This document shows positions 7,907 to 16,556 of a DNA stretch of 64,000 bases, piece by piece (position 1 is the stretch's first letter; every line of letters starts with the position of its first letter). Location of the stretch: contig CAYMZZ010000005.1 of the NCBI GenBank assembly GCA_964395095.1, positions 1 to 64,000 of the forward strand, written 5' to 3'. Made by a program: the position numbers and the translations under genes. The stretch comes from CAYMZZ01 sp964395095. GTDB lineage: Bacteria; Bacteroidota; Bacteroidia; Chitinophagales; Chitinophagaceae. Below the pieces are notes generated by a model, which was not told the DNA's origin, did not search any database, and saw only the letters and a program-made list of their open reading frames with translations.

Positions 7907-9358
7907 TCAATCTTCTAAGGCATCGCGCAGCAAAGGCATACTCATACAGTGGAAGCCGCCACGTGCCCGGCTCAGTTCAGCCGAGGGCATGGTAATCAGG
8001 GTGTCTTTCAGGTCTTCAGTATTCAGCTTTCCCCCTTCCAGTTGTTGAATGAGGTCGTGCGCATGAATTATTTGAAACCCGGCTTCCCGAAACGCATCCA
8101 GAGTTTTATCGTTGCGGTCGTAACCCAGCACTACCCCTTCGCGCAAAGCGAGCAGGTTACAGGAATCCGTCCATTGCTCACGCGCATCGTAGGGGAATTC
8201 ATTGTTGCCGGAATAGATGAAACGGACTTTTTCGTCACAGCCCAAATCATGGCGGCTGATATCGGAAAGCAGGTCTTCGAGGTTATCAAAGCTGGTCGGG
8301 TTACCCGGGTCCTTTCGCCGAAACTGCGTGATGCGGATCTTTTCGTCTTTCTTGCTTCCTTCCAGCACCCTTTGTACAGGATCCGCATCCTCCATCTTGA
8401 TCGATTTTTTGGAAAACGCGCCCAACAATACCCATACATTCCGCTTCACTTGCGTAAAGACGGTATCGATGTGCATATAATCCCGCTTCTTTGGTATTTT
8501 GATAACCGTGATCTTCTTCACGATATTTTTTTCGAATAGCACATTGATGCACTGGTGGGCGGCTTCGGTAGTGGTGCGCTCGCTGATACCGATCAATAGA
8601 TGATCGCGGGTCACCACCATGATGTCACCACCTTCCAGGGTCACTTTCTTATCATCACCGTCCCTGGGCAGGAGGAAGTGATGCGATGTATTGGGCAGCT
8701 CAATAATCTTATCCCGGAAACCGGCAAAAAGGGGATGGTTAAAGAGAATATATTTCACCAGCAATGCTTCCCGGGTACGGGCTTTGCGCGCCGGTTTATT
8801 CAGCAAAATATGATCATTGATGGTGATCCCTATATCGCGGGTGAAAATAAAATTGGGAATAGGGGGGAAGAGCATTTCCCGGTCGTCCATGGAGCCGCTG
8901 ATAAAGATCTTGGCCAGCTTATGCCCATCCATCCCGGCCAGCTCTTCCTGCAACTGGTAAGAACAGTTTTCCAAAGCGCAAACGGAAGCGATGAGCTTCA
9001 GCTTAATCTCGCGATTTTCCAGTATCTCACCCAATAACCATTGCAGTTCCACCACCTTGTCGGATTTATAAAACTCCGGATGGCCTGGTTTGTAGAAATT
9101 ATAGTCTGCTTTGGGATCATCAATCTTCTTTAACCGGCCTTTAATCTTATCCGGGTCCAGGAAATAGAGGAGCAGCTTGGTATAATAGTCATACTCTTTC
9201 CGGCGGATGGTTTCCAGGTGCACGATATCTTCGAATAGCCAGTCCTGCGCCTTGGAGGGTACCACTTTGCCTAAACCCGCATCGGGGCTATGCACCAGCA
9301 AGCGGCGTAAAGTTCCCACTTCCGATGCCACATTGATTTCCGAACTTTTCTTAGCCAT
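7907..9358 (-). CDS. Arginine deiminase-like protein
   Basis: 483 residues of the amidinotransferase/arginine deiminase superfamily. Visible motifs are VGTLRRLLVHSPD at the N-terminus, FTRDIGITIND, LEGGDIMVV, the catalytic-His strand YMHIDTVFT and the nucleophile Cys471 in GGFHCMSMPLL. These are the expected positions for an enzyme hydrolysing arginine to citrulline and ammonia. It is longer than many arginine deiminases (about 400), mainly in the helical insert after residue 60. It is the first gene of an operon with the CtlX-like gene, which supports arginine/citrulline breakdown. Its upstream region has a CTAACG/CGTTAG palindrome at 9371-9384 and a heptamer array. Confidence 0.85.
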   Translation of the reverse strand: MAKKSSEINVASEVGTLRRLLVHSPDAGLGKVVPSKAQDWLFEDIVHLETIRRKEYDYYTKLLLYFLDPDKIKGRLKKIDDPKADYNFYKPGHPEFYKSDKVVELQWLLGEILENREIKLKLIASVCALENCSYQLQEELAGMDGHKLAKIFISGSMDDREMLFPPIPNFIFTRDIGITINDHILLNKPARKARTREALLVKYILFNHPLFAGFRDKIIELPNTSHHFLLPRDGDDKKVTLEGGDIMVVTRDHLLIGISERTTTEAAHQCINVLFEKNIVKKITVIKIPKKRDYMHIDTVFTQVKRNVWVLLGAFSKKSIKMEDADPVQRVLEGSKKDEKIRITQFRRKDPGNPTSFDNLEDLLSDISRHDLGCDEKVRFIYSGNNEFPYDAREQWTDSCNLLALREGVVLGYDRNDKTLDAFREAGFQIIHAHDLIQQLEGGKLNTEDLKDTLITMPSAELSRARGGFHCMSMPLLRDALED

Positions 9359-9390
9359 AAGTAATTAACTCTAACGAGCGTTAGGCGAAG

Positions 9391-9446
9391 TTAGAAGTTT
9401 TAAGTTATAAGTTATAAGTTTTAGGTTTTTGGTAAGAGGTTAAAGG
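9391..9446 (+). repeat. Heptamer array, left half of an inverted pair
   Basis: Eight 7-nt units in register, each ending TAAG, GAAG, TAGG or a near variant (for example TTTTAAG and TTATAAG twice). It lies 32 bp upstream of the arginine deiminase-like start (9358). It is paired with the oppositely oriented array at 9508-9542, 61 bp away. Confidence 0.85.
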
Positions 9447-9507
9447 ATTACGAACGCAGCGAGTCACTACAAAATCCAACCACTAATAATCCAGAAATAG
9501 GTAATCT

Positions 9508-9542
9508 CCAACTTATAACTTAAAACTTACTACTCAACATTA
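9508..9542 (-). repeat. Heptamer array, right half, next to a stop codon
   Basis: Read on the minus strand it starts at the stop codon TAA of the universal stress protein gene and continues in 7-nt steps with TTGAG, GTAAG, TTAAG and ATAAG endings. It shares the TTTTAAG and TTATAAG words of its partner at 9391-9446, so the two can pair. Confidence 0.85.
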
Positions 9543-10325
9543 CTGATGCGCTGCCAACAACGGCACCGTGCTGCTATGCGCCAGCTTCTTCGTATTACTG
9601 CTGCTGAAAAGGTTGTTGAAGAAAGAATGATTCTTGGGTATGATAATGATCAGGTCGATCTGGTGGTCTTTGGAGAATTGGGTAATTGCATCCTGGAAAT
9701 CATTCATTCCGATGAAATAAAATTCAGGATTGAATTCGGCAAACATTTCCTGCATTTTTGCTCTTTCGGCCAGGAACTCTTCCGTGAGCGTTACATAATG
9801 CTGATTGTCCACATTTACGATATGCAGATTGGCCTGAAAGAGCTCCAGTACGGTTTTAATCGCCAGCACGGGTGTACTGCCGGCAACGTCTTTGAAATCG
9901 GATGTGAGGGCGATATTGTTCATGCCCGAATAGCTTGCATCTTTCGGAATGATCATTACCGGGCATACATTCTTGGCGGCCATCCTGAGTGAGTTGCTTC
10001 CCTTAAATAGCTGGCGCCACTCGTCCTTTTCAGAAATCCCCATCACCATGAGTTCGGCCGTTTTTTGATAAGCCAGTCGTCCCAGGCTGTCGATCAGATC
10101 ATCGCCGGACTCCTTGATGCATTCAATTTGCCTGATACCTTTCTGCTGCATTTCCTTGCTCAGCGTTTCCAGGTAATTACCCGCGGTTTCGGCTTCGTCA
10201 TCATCCTCATACATATGATAAAGGATAACCCGAACATCGTTTCTGCCGCTCAGCATATCGGCAGCAAATCGGGCAGCATGCAAACTGTTTTCGCTAAAGT
10301 CAACCGGAATGATCACATCTTTCAT
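9540..10325 (-). CDS. Tandem universal stress protein (UspA family)
   Basis: 261 residues containing two UspA-type alpha/beta domains in tandem (about residues 1-130 and 140-261). The first opens with MKDVIIPVDFSENSLHAARFA, a typical Usp first strand and helix, and ends with VCPVMIIP. The second ends with STVPLLAAH. An ATP-binding G-2x-G-9x-G-S/T motif is partly kept in the first domain (VMGISEKD...GSNS). Such proteins bind ATP or lipids and respond to stress. No specific partner can be named. It stands alone on the minus strand, and its stop codon is the first unit of a repeat array. Confidence 0.92.
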   Translation of the reverse strand: MKDVIIPVDFSENSLHAARFAADMLSGRNDVRVILYHMYEDDDEAETAGNYLETLSKEMQQKGIRQIECIKESGDDLIDSLGRLAYQKTAELMVMGISEKDEWRQLFKGSNSLRMAAKNVCPVMIIPKDASYSGMNNIALTSDFKDVAGSTPVLAIKTVLELFQANLHIVNVDNQHYVTLTEEFLAERAKMQEMFAEFNPEFYFIGMNDFQDAITQFSKDHQIDLIIIIPKNHSFFNNLFSSSNTKKLAHSSTVPLLAAHQ

Positions 10326-10607
10326 GGTGGTATAGTATGTTGGTTAATGAGCGACAAAGAAACGTAAAAAAAGCATAATTCGTCTTACCCCTGAACGCCT
10401 TGCGCATAACCGCGTATTTTGATTTCTGATATTCTTCACCTGGCTTGAGAACCAGCGGTAAGGTATGCAGCTATTAGCTTTTAAGTGTTAATACTCAATT
10501 TCTTAGAAAACAAACTAAAACCTTCATATTTACGTATATAGCTTATACCTTGCCATGTTGGCTCAAACTTTTTATGTGTAGCAGGGCCCCCCAATAATAA
10601 TGTACCT

Positions 10608-11771
10608 ATGAAAAAAGCGAAACTTCCATTTGACGAAGCATTGCGCTTAAGCGATCTGGATGCCTATGAAATTCTGGATACCGCCAATGAAAAGGAGTTC
10701 GACGATCTGGTTGAACTGCTCAAACAAATAACCCAATGCAACTATGTAGCCATTTCCTTTCTCGACACCCATCGGCAATGGCACAAGGCCCAACTGGGCT
10801 TACCCGCCGATTCTCACTCACGCGAACTATCTTTTTGCTCCCATACGATTCTTGATAAAAAAGTGATGGTAGTGCCCAATGCCCTGGAGGATGATCGTTT
10901 TCATGATAATCCTTTTGTGACCGATGATTTTCGGATTCGCTTTTATGCGGGTGTGCCCATTGTTTCAGCCAATGGACGAAATATTGGAACTGTTTGCGCA
11001 TTCGACTCCGAGTTCAGGCAGTTCACCTCTGAGCAGGAGAGAGCTATTGAAATTATATCAGGTCAGGTGACCAAGTTATTGGAACTGCGCATTCGTAACC
11101 GACGGGCTGTTCGTAAAGCGAAGGAATTGTTGGAAATGGAGCGCAAGACCCTGGAATATACGCTGCAAGCCCAGGAAGAAGAGCGGAGGGCTTTTGGGGT
11201 AGAACTACACGAGAACTTTGCGCAGGTGATCGCTGCCTGTCTCCTGTATATGAACCTGGCGCTCGAGTCGCAGGAACCCAATCGCAATATGATGTTGAAA
11301 GCCCGCCAGGAATTAATGGAACTTTTGCAGGAAATGCGCCGAATGTCGCGTACCTACAATCCTATCGCTATGCCGGTAGTGAGCCTCGAAGAAGTGGTGA
11401 AAGAGTTCCTTGATCAGTTTAATAATGGAAAAATACAGGTGCAACTCAACTGGCAGGATAAGTTGGTGGATTTGCCCAATGAAGTGGCTTTGATTCTGTT
11501 CCGGGTCATGGATGGCTACCTGCGCCTGATCCGGGATTCCGGCAGGGATGGTCATGTGTCGATCCGCATCAGCGCGCAGGAGGATTTGAGTATTGATATT
11601 TCAGATGATGTTCCGTACGACAATTCGATGGGTTCCGATTTTGAAATCGGCCTCAATGCCATTCTTAGCAGAATCGATATTCTTGAGGGCCGCTACAGCC
11701 TCGAGCGGGAACCTGGCAAACCCCATTGCTTCCGAGTGAAATTGCCTTTTCCCCTGAGTATTGCCTGTTAG
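10608..11771 (+). CDS. GAF-domain sensor with degraded histidine-kinase module
   Basis: 387 residues without a membrane segment, so cytosolic. A GAF domain covers about residues 25-160 (SFCSHTIL, PFVTDDFRIRFYAGVP). A coiled linker follows (about 165-190). Next comes a NarX/DesK-like dimerisation helix with His201 in EERRAFGVELHENFAQ. The ATP-binding region (about 285-385) is strongly eroded: the N-box asparagine is missing around LFRVMDGYLRLIR and the glycine-rich boxes are not recognisable. It may therefore be a phospho-acceptor or signalling scaffold rather than an active kinase. No response regulator is adjacent. It is transcribed away from the usp gene across a 282-bp gap that holds no further gene. 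Confidence 0.75.
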   Translation: MKKAKLPFDEALRLSDLDAYEILDTANEKEFDDLVELLKQITQCNYVAISFLDTHRQWHKAQLGLPADSHSRELSFCSHTILDKKVMVVPNALEDDRFHDNPFVTDDFRIRFYAGVPIVSANGRNIGTVCAFDSEFRQFTSEQERAIEIISGQVTKLLELRIRNRRAVRKAKELLEMERKTLEYTLQAQEEERRAFGVELHENFAQVIAACLLYMNLALESQEPNRNMMLKARQELMELLQEMRRMSRTYNPIAMPVVSLEEVVKEFLDQFNNGKIQVQLNWQDKLVDLPNEVALILFRVMDGYLRLIRDSGRDGHVSIRISAQEDLSIDISDDVPYDNSMGSDFEIGLNAILSRIDILEGRYSLEREPGKPHCFRVKLPFPLSIAC

Positions 11772-11772
11772 G

Positions 11773-12168
11773 CTAGGCCTGCGAACTTTGAGCAGCGTTT
11801 TTGCCACCGGGCAATTCACCGAGGTGGGTGAACTTAAAGCCGGTCTGGTATTTCAGCCCATAACCGAGCGCGCGATCAAAGGCGCTATGGGCGAAGAGCA
11901 ACAGACCAGCCGCCAGCAAGATCTGGTGATCATAATACCAACCCGCCAGGGCGATGGCAACGGCAAATCCTTTGTGGTGAAAAAGATTATAACAGAAAGC
12001 GCCGACCCTGTTTCCTCCGGCATAGCCAACCATACTGATGTCCGGGGCAAAAAATAAAAGGATCCACCACCCCCAATGCAGTGGTAATGCCTGTTGAGTA
12101 AGCAGAAAGATAGCGACACCCATTTGCATCCATTCTTCCAGTTGTAAAGTCTTTTTCATGATCTCCAT
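11773..12168 (-). CDS. DUF4260 membrane protein
   Basis: 131 residues with several hydrophobic helices and the conserved block FFAPDISMVGY...NLFHHK...FAHSAFDRALGYGLKY, which identifies DUF4260 (YkvI-like small membrane proteins of unknown function). It ends one base after the sensor gene ends on the other strand, so the two are tightly convergent. Function is unknown. Confidence 0.85.
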   Translation of the reverse strand: MEIMKKTLQLEEWMQMGVAIFLLTQQALPLHWGWWILLFFAPDISMVGYAGGNRVGAFCYNLFHHKGFAVAIALAGWYYDHQILLAAGLLLFAHSAFDRALGYGLKYQTGFKFTHLGELPGGKNAAQSSQA

Positions 12169-12237
12169 TGTTTAGAGCACAAAAATCTCATTCCTCGCTC
12201 TCACATCACTTTACAAAAGATAATAAATAAGGATGGG

Positions 12238-12816
12238 CTACCGGATGCGGTTGCGGATCCTGCTTAGGCTCACGGGAGTAATCCCCAGGTAACTGGCGAT
12301 ATATTGCTGAGGTATGCGCTCCAGGATTTTCCTTTTGTTGCTTTGAAGCAATTGCTGGTAGCGTTTCTCCGGGGAAAGGGTTAGCAGATCCACCATTCTG
12401 TCTTCCAGACCCATTGCCAGGTATTCGGCCAGTAGCCGACCAAATCTTTCCCAATGGTGACTTTGCTGAAACAGATCGGTTAATGTAGTATAACTGAAAC
12501 GCAAAATACGGGCATCGGTTAAAGCCTCGATGCTCAGCTTGGAAGGTTGCTGCGTGATGCAGCTAAAATAAGCGCTCATGAGGTGACCTTCGAAATAGAA
12601 ATAGGTGGTTTTTTCCTCTCCATCCAACTCATAAAATTGCCGGAAATCGCCCTCGCAAACAAAAGCTACCCATTTTTCGCGACGCCCCTGTTCGGCGAAA
12701 AACTGCCCTTTGGCCAATTCAACGGTTTCCAGGTGCGGCTGCAATAATTCCCAATCCGCTTGGTCGATTTTCGTGAATCGCTCTATATGGGCCCGCATAA
12801 ATGCATGATCATTCAT
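12238..12816 (-). CDS. Crp/Fnr-family transcriptional regulator
   Basis: 192 residues: a cyclic-nucleotide-binding-like beta-barrel (about 20-120, with LAKGQFFAEQGRREKWVAFV), then a helix-turn-helix at the C-terminus (RIPQQYIASYLGITPVSLSRIRNRI). It lacks the cAMP-contact RxS signature and the Fnr cysteines, so the ligand is unknown. Bacteroidota have many such regulators that sense small molecules or redox state. The -7 box TAACTTTG ends four bases before the ATG, so the transcript is probably leaderless. No target can be assigned. Confidence 0.9.
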   Translation of the reverse strand: MNDHAFMRAHIERFTKIDQADWELLQPHLETVELAKGQFFAEQGRREKWVAFVCEGDFRQFYELDGEEKTTYFYFEGHLMSAYFSCITQQPSKLSIEALTDARILRFSYTTLTDLFQQSHHWERFGRLLAEYLAMGLEDRMVDLLTLSPEKRYQQLLQSNKRKILERIPQQYIASYLGITPVSLSRIRNRIR

Positions 12817-12820
12817 GGGA

Positions 12821-12828
12821 CAAAGTTA
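12821..12828 (-). promoter_or_regulatory. -7 box of the Crp/Fnr regulator gene
   Basis: On the minus strand TAACTTTG matches the Bacteroidota -7 consensus TAnnTTTG. It ends four bases before the start codon at 12816, which places the transcription start at or next to the ATG. Confidence 0.7.
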
Positions 12829-12853
12829 CTATTTGCCAAACCTGCCATTGCAC

Positions 12854-12894
12854 AAAACCGGAAGCCGCTCTTGAAAAAAGCGGCTTCCGGTTTT
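12854..12894 (-). terminator. Terminator of the T9SS cargo gene
   Basis: A 16-bp perfect stem (12854-12869 with 12879-12894) with a 9-nt loop. The arms end in AAAA/TTTT, so it could act in both directions. It lies just downstream of the stop of the minus-strand gene at 12917. Confidence 0.85.
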
Positions 12895-12916
12895 ATGTCG
12901 AATGTGATGTTGGGCC

Positions 12917-15900
12917 TTACTGCTTGATCAGCTTACTGGTCTCCACTTTATCGCCACGCAACACCCGAATCAGGTATTGCCCGGAGGGGAGATGGCTGAT
13001 GTTGACGGTTTGGGCAGCCTGCAGACTTTGTTGCAGCAGCCTTTGTCCGCGCATGTCGTATACCGATACCGTACATTTTTCCCCAGGCTTCAGGCCGTCA
13101 ATTTTCACCAGGTCCCTGGCCGGGTTGGGGTAGAGCCGGATAGCGGTGGAACTATTGGAAAGCTGCACCAGCAATTCCTGCGAATACCTGAACCGGCCAT
13201 CTATGTCTACTTGTCGTAAACGATATCGAATATGGCCTTCCAGGTTTGCCCTGTCGGTATAGCTGTACTGTTGTACGGAGCTGCTATTGCCGGCGCCGGG
13301 AATGCTGTCAATTGCTTCATACGTACCCTGACCCTGCGCGCGCTCAATTACAAACTGGTGATTTTGATCTTCGATAACCGTTGCCCAATCCAGTCTGATT
13401 TGCCCGGGCTCAGAATGCGCCCGGAAGTACAGCCAGGTTACGGGCAGGGGGGAGCCTACCGAAAATTGCCCTTCGAGATACTGTGTGCTATACACGGGAG
13501 CTGCACTGCCATTGTATTCAATCAGGCGATAGTAATAGGTTTTCTGATCGGTGAGTCCGGTAATAGTAACCTGGGAGCCGGTGTTGGCGTACACAACATA
13601 TTCGCCAAGTCCTACCTGGCTGCCATTTCCGAAACTGGCGTTGGCAGGATAAATAGTCAAATTGGTGGGTGAGGCCGTAACGGGCGCTCCTTCCCGAACG
13701 ATCAGCAGCCTGGCTTGTCCATCACCTTTTTGCCATTGCAGTTCCGCACTGGTTCCGGTTACGGTAGCCTGCCCATCAGTAGCACTATTTTGCGGTGCCG
13801 CTACCGTAGCGCCATTTCCTGCCAGAAACGACGCGGTAAGGTAGGCCGTTGATGTGCCGGTGCCATTATATTCAAATACCGCGAAATGATACGTACTCGC
13901 CGGGTTCAGCCCCGTCAGGTTAACGGCATTTTGTTCTCCGTCATATATCACAAACTGACCATTGCCCAGGTCCTGGCCGGATTGCCAGGCGGCGCTGGCG
14001 GTATAGCTTTGCCCATCCTGCGGTTGAGCGTCCACTGCAGCCCCTTCCCTCGCAATCACCACCCTGCGCGAACCATTGCCAGCAACCCAGGAAAAGCGGA
14101 CACTATTTCCTTCGCGGTTCGATATGCTGGGAGCCGAAGCGGCTACTGTTGGCTTGGTAGTTGGCGCCACACCGGCCGTGGTGAAACTGAAGCCGGCTCC
14201 CGGACGCAGATATACAGGCGCCGCACTGCCATTCGCGGAGTAGCCATTCACATAATAGGTGGTACCTGGCTCCAGTCCCGATACGTTAAATGCAGTATTG
14301 GTGGTGGTCTTCGATATCAGGTAATTTCCATTACTCAACTCGGCCAATCCGAATATGGAATTAGTCCCGTAATATATCAGGTCCAACGGATCCGCGTCTA
14401 CAGGCGATCCCTTTTTCATCACCCATAGTTCTCCTTCTCCATCACCCGGGGTGAAGCCAATAGTAGCGGAACCGGTTTGCACATTGGATGCGGCAATGGA
14501 CGAAGGCTGCGCCAGCGGCACTGAATGTGTAGCTACAGTTCCGGCGAGGAATGCGCTCGTCAGGTAATCGGGTGATGTGCCCGAAAGATTGTATTCAAAT
14601 ACTGTAAAATGATAGGTGGTTCCCGGCTCCAGGTTGGATACCTGCACGTTATTATTCGAACCATCATATACCACAAACTGATCGGGCAGGATAGCCGTAC
14701 CATTTCCGAAAACATCGTTGGCTGTATATTGGACTCCGTCAACCGGCAGTGCGGTAACGGCAGTATTCTTCCGTCCAATCACAATTCGCCGGCTTCCATC
14801 GCCATTCGTCCAAAGAACCCGGAAGCTGTTTCCTTCCCTGAAATTGGAGGTCATATTGGTGGAGGGTTGAAGGGGTTCGGCCGGCATGGTAATCTGAACG
14901 GTGGTAGCTGTTGCCGAATAAACCGGATAATTGTTGCCCGAATACTCAAATACCGCAAAATGGTAGGTTCGGCCTGGTTGCAGGTTCGTTACATTGATAG
15001 CTGAACCATTTGATCCACTATTGAGGGCATAGTTGCCATTTCCAAAGTGAGTGCCGCTGCCAAACGCGCCGCTACCTGTATAACGCAGCAGGTTGGCCGG
15101 TTGCGCATTCACGGGCTCGCTCTCTCGACCTAATACAAAGCGGTAACTTCCGGTACCGGCATTGAAACGAAGGGTAAGGGAGCTTCCCGTTACATTGTCG
15201 AAATAAACATTGGAGGGAGGAAGGGGCGTAGTGGCGGTAGAACCACTATTGTTCCGGGGAACATTCAGATAATAGGTGCTGCCATCGGCATTCTGATCAA
15301 ATTCCACCGCGCGGAAATGATACGTGGTATTGGGTTCGAGGTCAGTAACCGTTACGCTGGTGCCCGTGCTGTTCAGCACCACAAATTCGTTCGGTGCAAT
15401 TTCTGCGCCAGCGCCGAAGGCGGCGTTGGCAATATAGCTTTGGCCATTCACCGGCATGGCGGTTACGGCAGCGCCTTTGCGCGCGATCAGTATACGCCGC
15501 GAACCGTTGCCTTTTGACATGGAAATGGAAAGCCTGTTTCCTTCAATGGTTGTGAACACGATCGATTGCGTGGCAACCGTGGGACCATTACTGGTGGTTA
15601 CTGATGCGGTTGCCCCTGGCGTTTTATACACCGGGTATGAGTTGCCGTTGCGCTCAAAAACGGCGAAATAATAGGTGGAATTGGCTTCAAGGCTATTAAC
15701 GATGACGGCGGTACCATTACCAGCAAATAAGACAAAATTGCCATTGCCCAGATCAGCACCTTCGCCAAAATCTGTATCGCTTGCATAGGTTTGAAGGTTG
15801 GCAGGTTGTGCGTCGACCGGGGAACCTTTCCTGGCCACCACGAGCCGGCCATCGCCGGATCCGGCCGTGAAACTCAACCGCACCGTGCTTCCTGCCAATT

Positions 15901-16357
15901 GCGAAAAACTGAGATTGCTGGCCTGGGTTTCCGGCGTTATGGCCGTAGACTTTGAACCGGTAAGGGGGATCATCAAATATTCCGTATTTACGCCCGTACC
16001 GTTCATTTCATAAATCGCGATATGATAAACCGTGTTAGGCAACAGGTTGGTGACGGTAACGGTGGTACTGGTTCCTTTGTACACCACATATTCATCTGCG
16101 GCAGTAAAGGCGGCGGCCGCGGTACCAAAAGCGGCGTTGGCGATATAGTCCGTACCATTGACCGGTTGTCCGGTTACCGGGCTACCCGCTTTCATCACAA
16201 TGATGCGCGAAGCGCCATTGCCGGCTGTGAATCGTAAGGTGAGTCGCGAGCCTTCATTGCTCGTGAACTGTAAATTGCTGGACGGAACGGTAGGCGGTGC
16301 GGCCAGCATCACAAAGGCCAGCAGAGCAGCACCGATAAGCGTAAAGATTTTCTTCAT
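12917..16357 (-). CDS. Large T9SS cargo protein built of alternating FN3-like repeats
   Basis: 1146 residues. A signal peptide (MKKIFTLIGAALLAFVML) is followed by eight Ig/fibronectin-III-like repeats of about 110-125 residues (about 20-980). Next is a beta-domain typical of the segment before sorting domains (LPVTWLYFRAHSEPGQIRLDW). Last comes a type-A T9SS C-terminal sorting domain starting at LYPNPARDLVKIDG. The product should be exported and attached to the cell surface or released by the type IX system. Repeats 1, 3, 5 and 7 share PVNGxxY and a GTxTxYLT end. Repeats 2, 4, 6 and 8 share PANLxxY and an xxPVY end. The protein thus looks like four copies of a two-domain unit. No enzyme motif is visible, so an adhesin or matrix role is inferred. 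Confidence 0.88.
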   Translation of the reverse strand: MKKIFTLIGAALLAFVMLAAPPTVPSSNLQFTSNEGSRLTLRFTAGNGASRIIVMKAGSPVTGQPVNGTDYIANAAFGTAAAAFTAADEYVVYKGTSTTVTVTNLLPNTVYHIAIYEMNGTGVNTEYLMIPLTGSKSTAITPETQASNLSFSQLAGSTVRLSFTAGSGDGRLVVARKGSPVDAQPANLQTYASDTDFGEGADLGNGNFVLFAGNGTAVIVNSLEANSTYYFAVFERNGNSYPVYKTPGATASVTTSNGPTVATQSIVFTTIEGNRLSISMSKGNGSRRILIARKGAAVTAMPVNGQSYIANAAFGAGAEIAPNEFVVLNSTGTSVTVTDLEPNTTYHFRAVEFDQNADGSTYYLNVPRNNSGSTATTPLPPSNVYFDNVTGSSLTLRFNAGTGSYRFVLGRESEPVNAQPANLLRYTGSGAFGSGTHFGNGNYALNSGSNGSAINVTNLQPGRTYHFAVFEYSGNNYPVYSATATTVQITMPAEPLQPSTNMTSNFREGNSFRVLWTNGDGSRRIVIGRKNTAVTALPVDGVQYTANDVFGNGTAILPDQFVVYDGSNNNVQVSNLEPGTTYHFTVFEYNLSGTSPDYLTSAFLAGTVATHSVPLAQPSSIAASNVQTGSATIGFTPGDGEGELWVMKKGSPVDADPLDLIYYGTNSIFGLAELSNGNYLISKTTTNTAFNVSGLEPGTTYYVNGYSANGSAAPVYLRPGAGFSFTTAGVAPTTKPTVAASAPSISNREGNSVRFSWVAGNGSRRVVIAREGAAVDAQPQDGQSYTASAAWQSGQDLGNGQFVIYDGEQNAVNLTGLNPASTYHFAVFEYNGTGTSTAYLTASFLAGNGATVAAPQNSATDGQATVTGTSAELQWQKGDGQARLLIVREGAPVTASPTNLTIYPANASFGNGSQVGLGEYVVYANTGSQVTITGLTDQKTYYYRLIEYNGSAAPVYSTQYLEGQFSVGSPLPVTWLYFRAHSEPGQIRLDWATVIEDQNHQFVIERAQGQGTYEAIDSIPGAGNSSSVQQYSYTDRANLEGHIRYRLRQVDIDGRFRYSQELLVQLSNSSTAIRLYPNPARDLVKIDGLKPGEKCTVSVYDMRGQRLLQQSLQAAQTVNISHLPSGQYLIRVLRGDKVETSKLIKQ

Positions 16358-16501
16358 AATACGAAATGATGGTTAATGATTGATTCAGCGCAAAACTGTT
16401 CAACTGCTATTGTTTTTACCAGCAACAGCGGAATGAACCGTATTTTAAGACGCATGAATTGTAACCATTCATTCCAAATCTAATCATCGCCACAAATGCC
16501 C

Positions 16502-16536
16502 TTTATACCCCCACGCCAAAGGGGTGGGGGTATAAA
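16502..16536. promoter_or_regulatory. 13-bp inverted repeat upstream of prfB
   Basis: TTTATACCCCCAC (502-514) pairs perfectly with GTGGGGGTATAAA (524-536), and two more C-G pairs can form inside after a mismatch. It lies immediately 5' of the prfB -7 box, where the -33 region is expected. It could be an operator or the terminator of an upstream transcript. Confidence 0.7.
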
Positions 16537-16544
16537 AGTTTTGC

Positions 16545-16552
16545 TATATTTG
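16545..16552 (+). promoter_or_regulatory. -7 box of prfB
   Basis: TATATTTG is an exact TAnnTTTG match ending four bases before the prfB ATG at 16557, so the mRNA is predicted to be leaderless. Confidence 0.75.
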
Positions 16553-16556
16553 CGCC

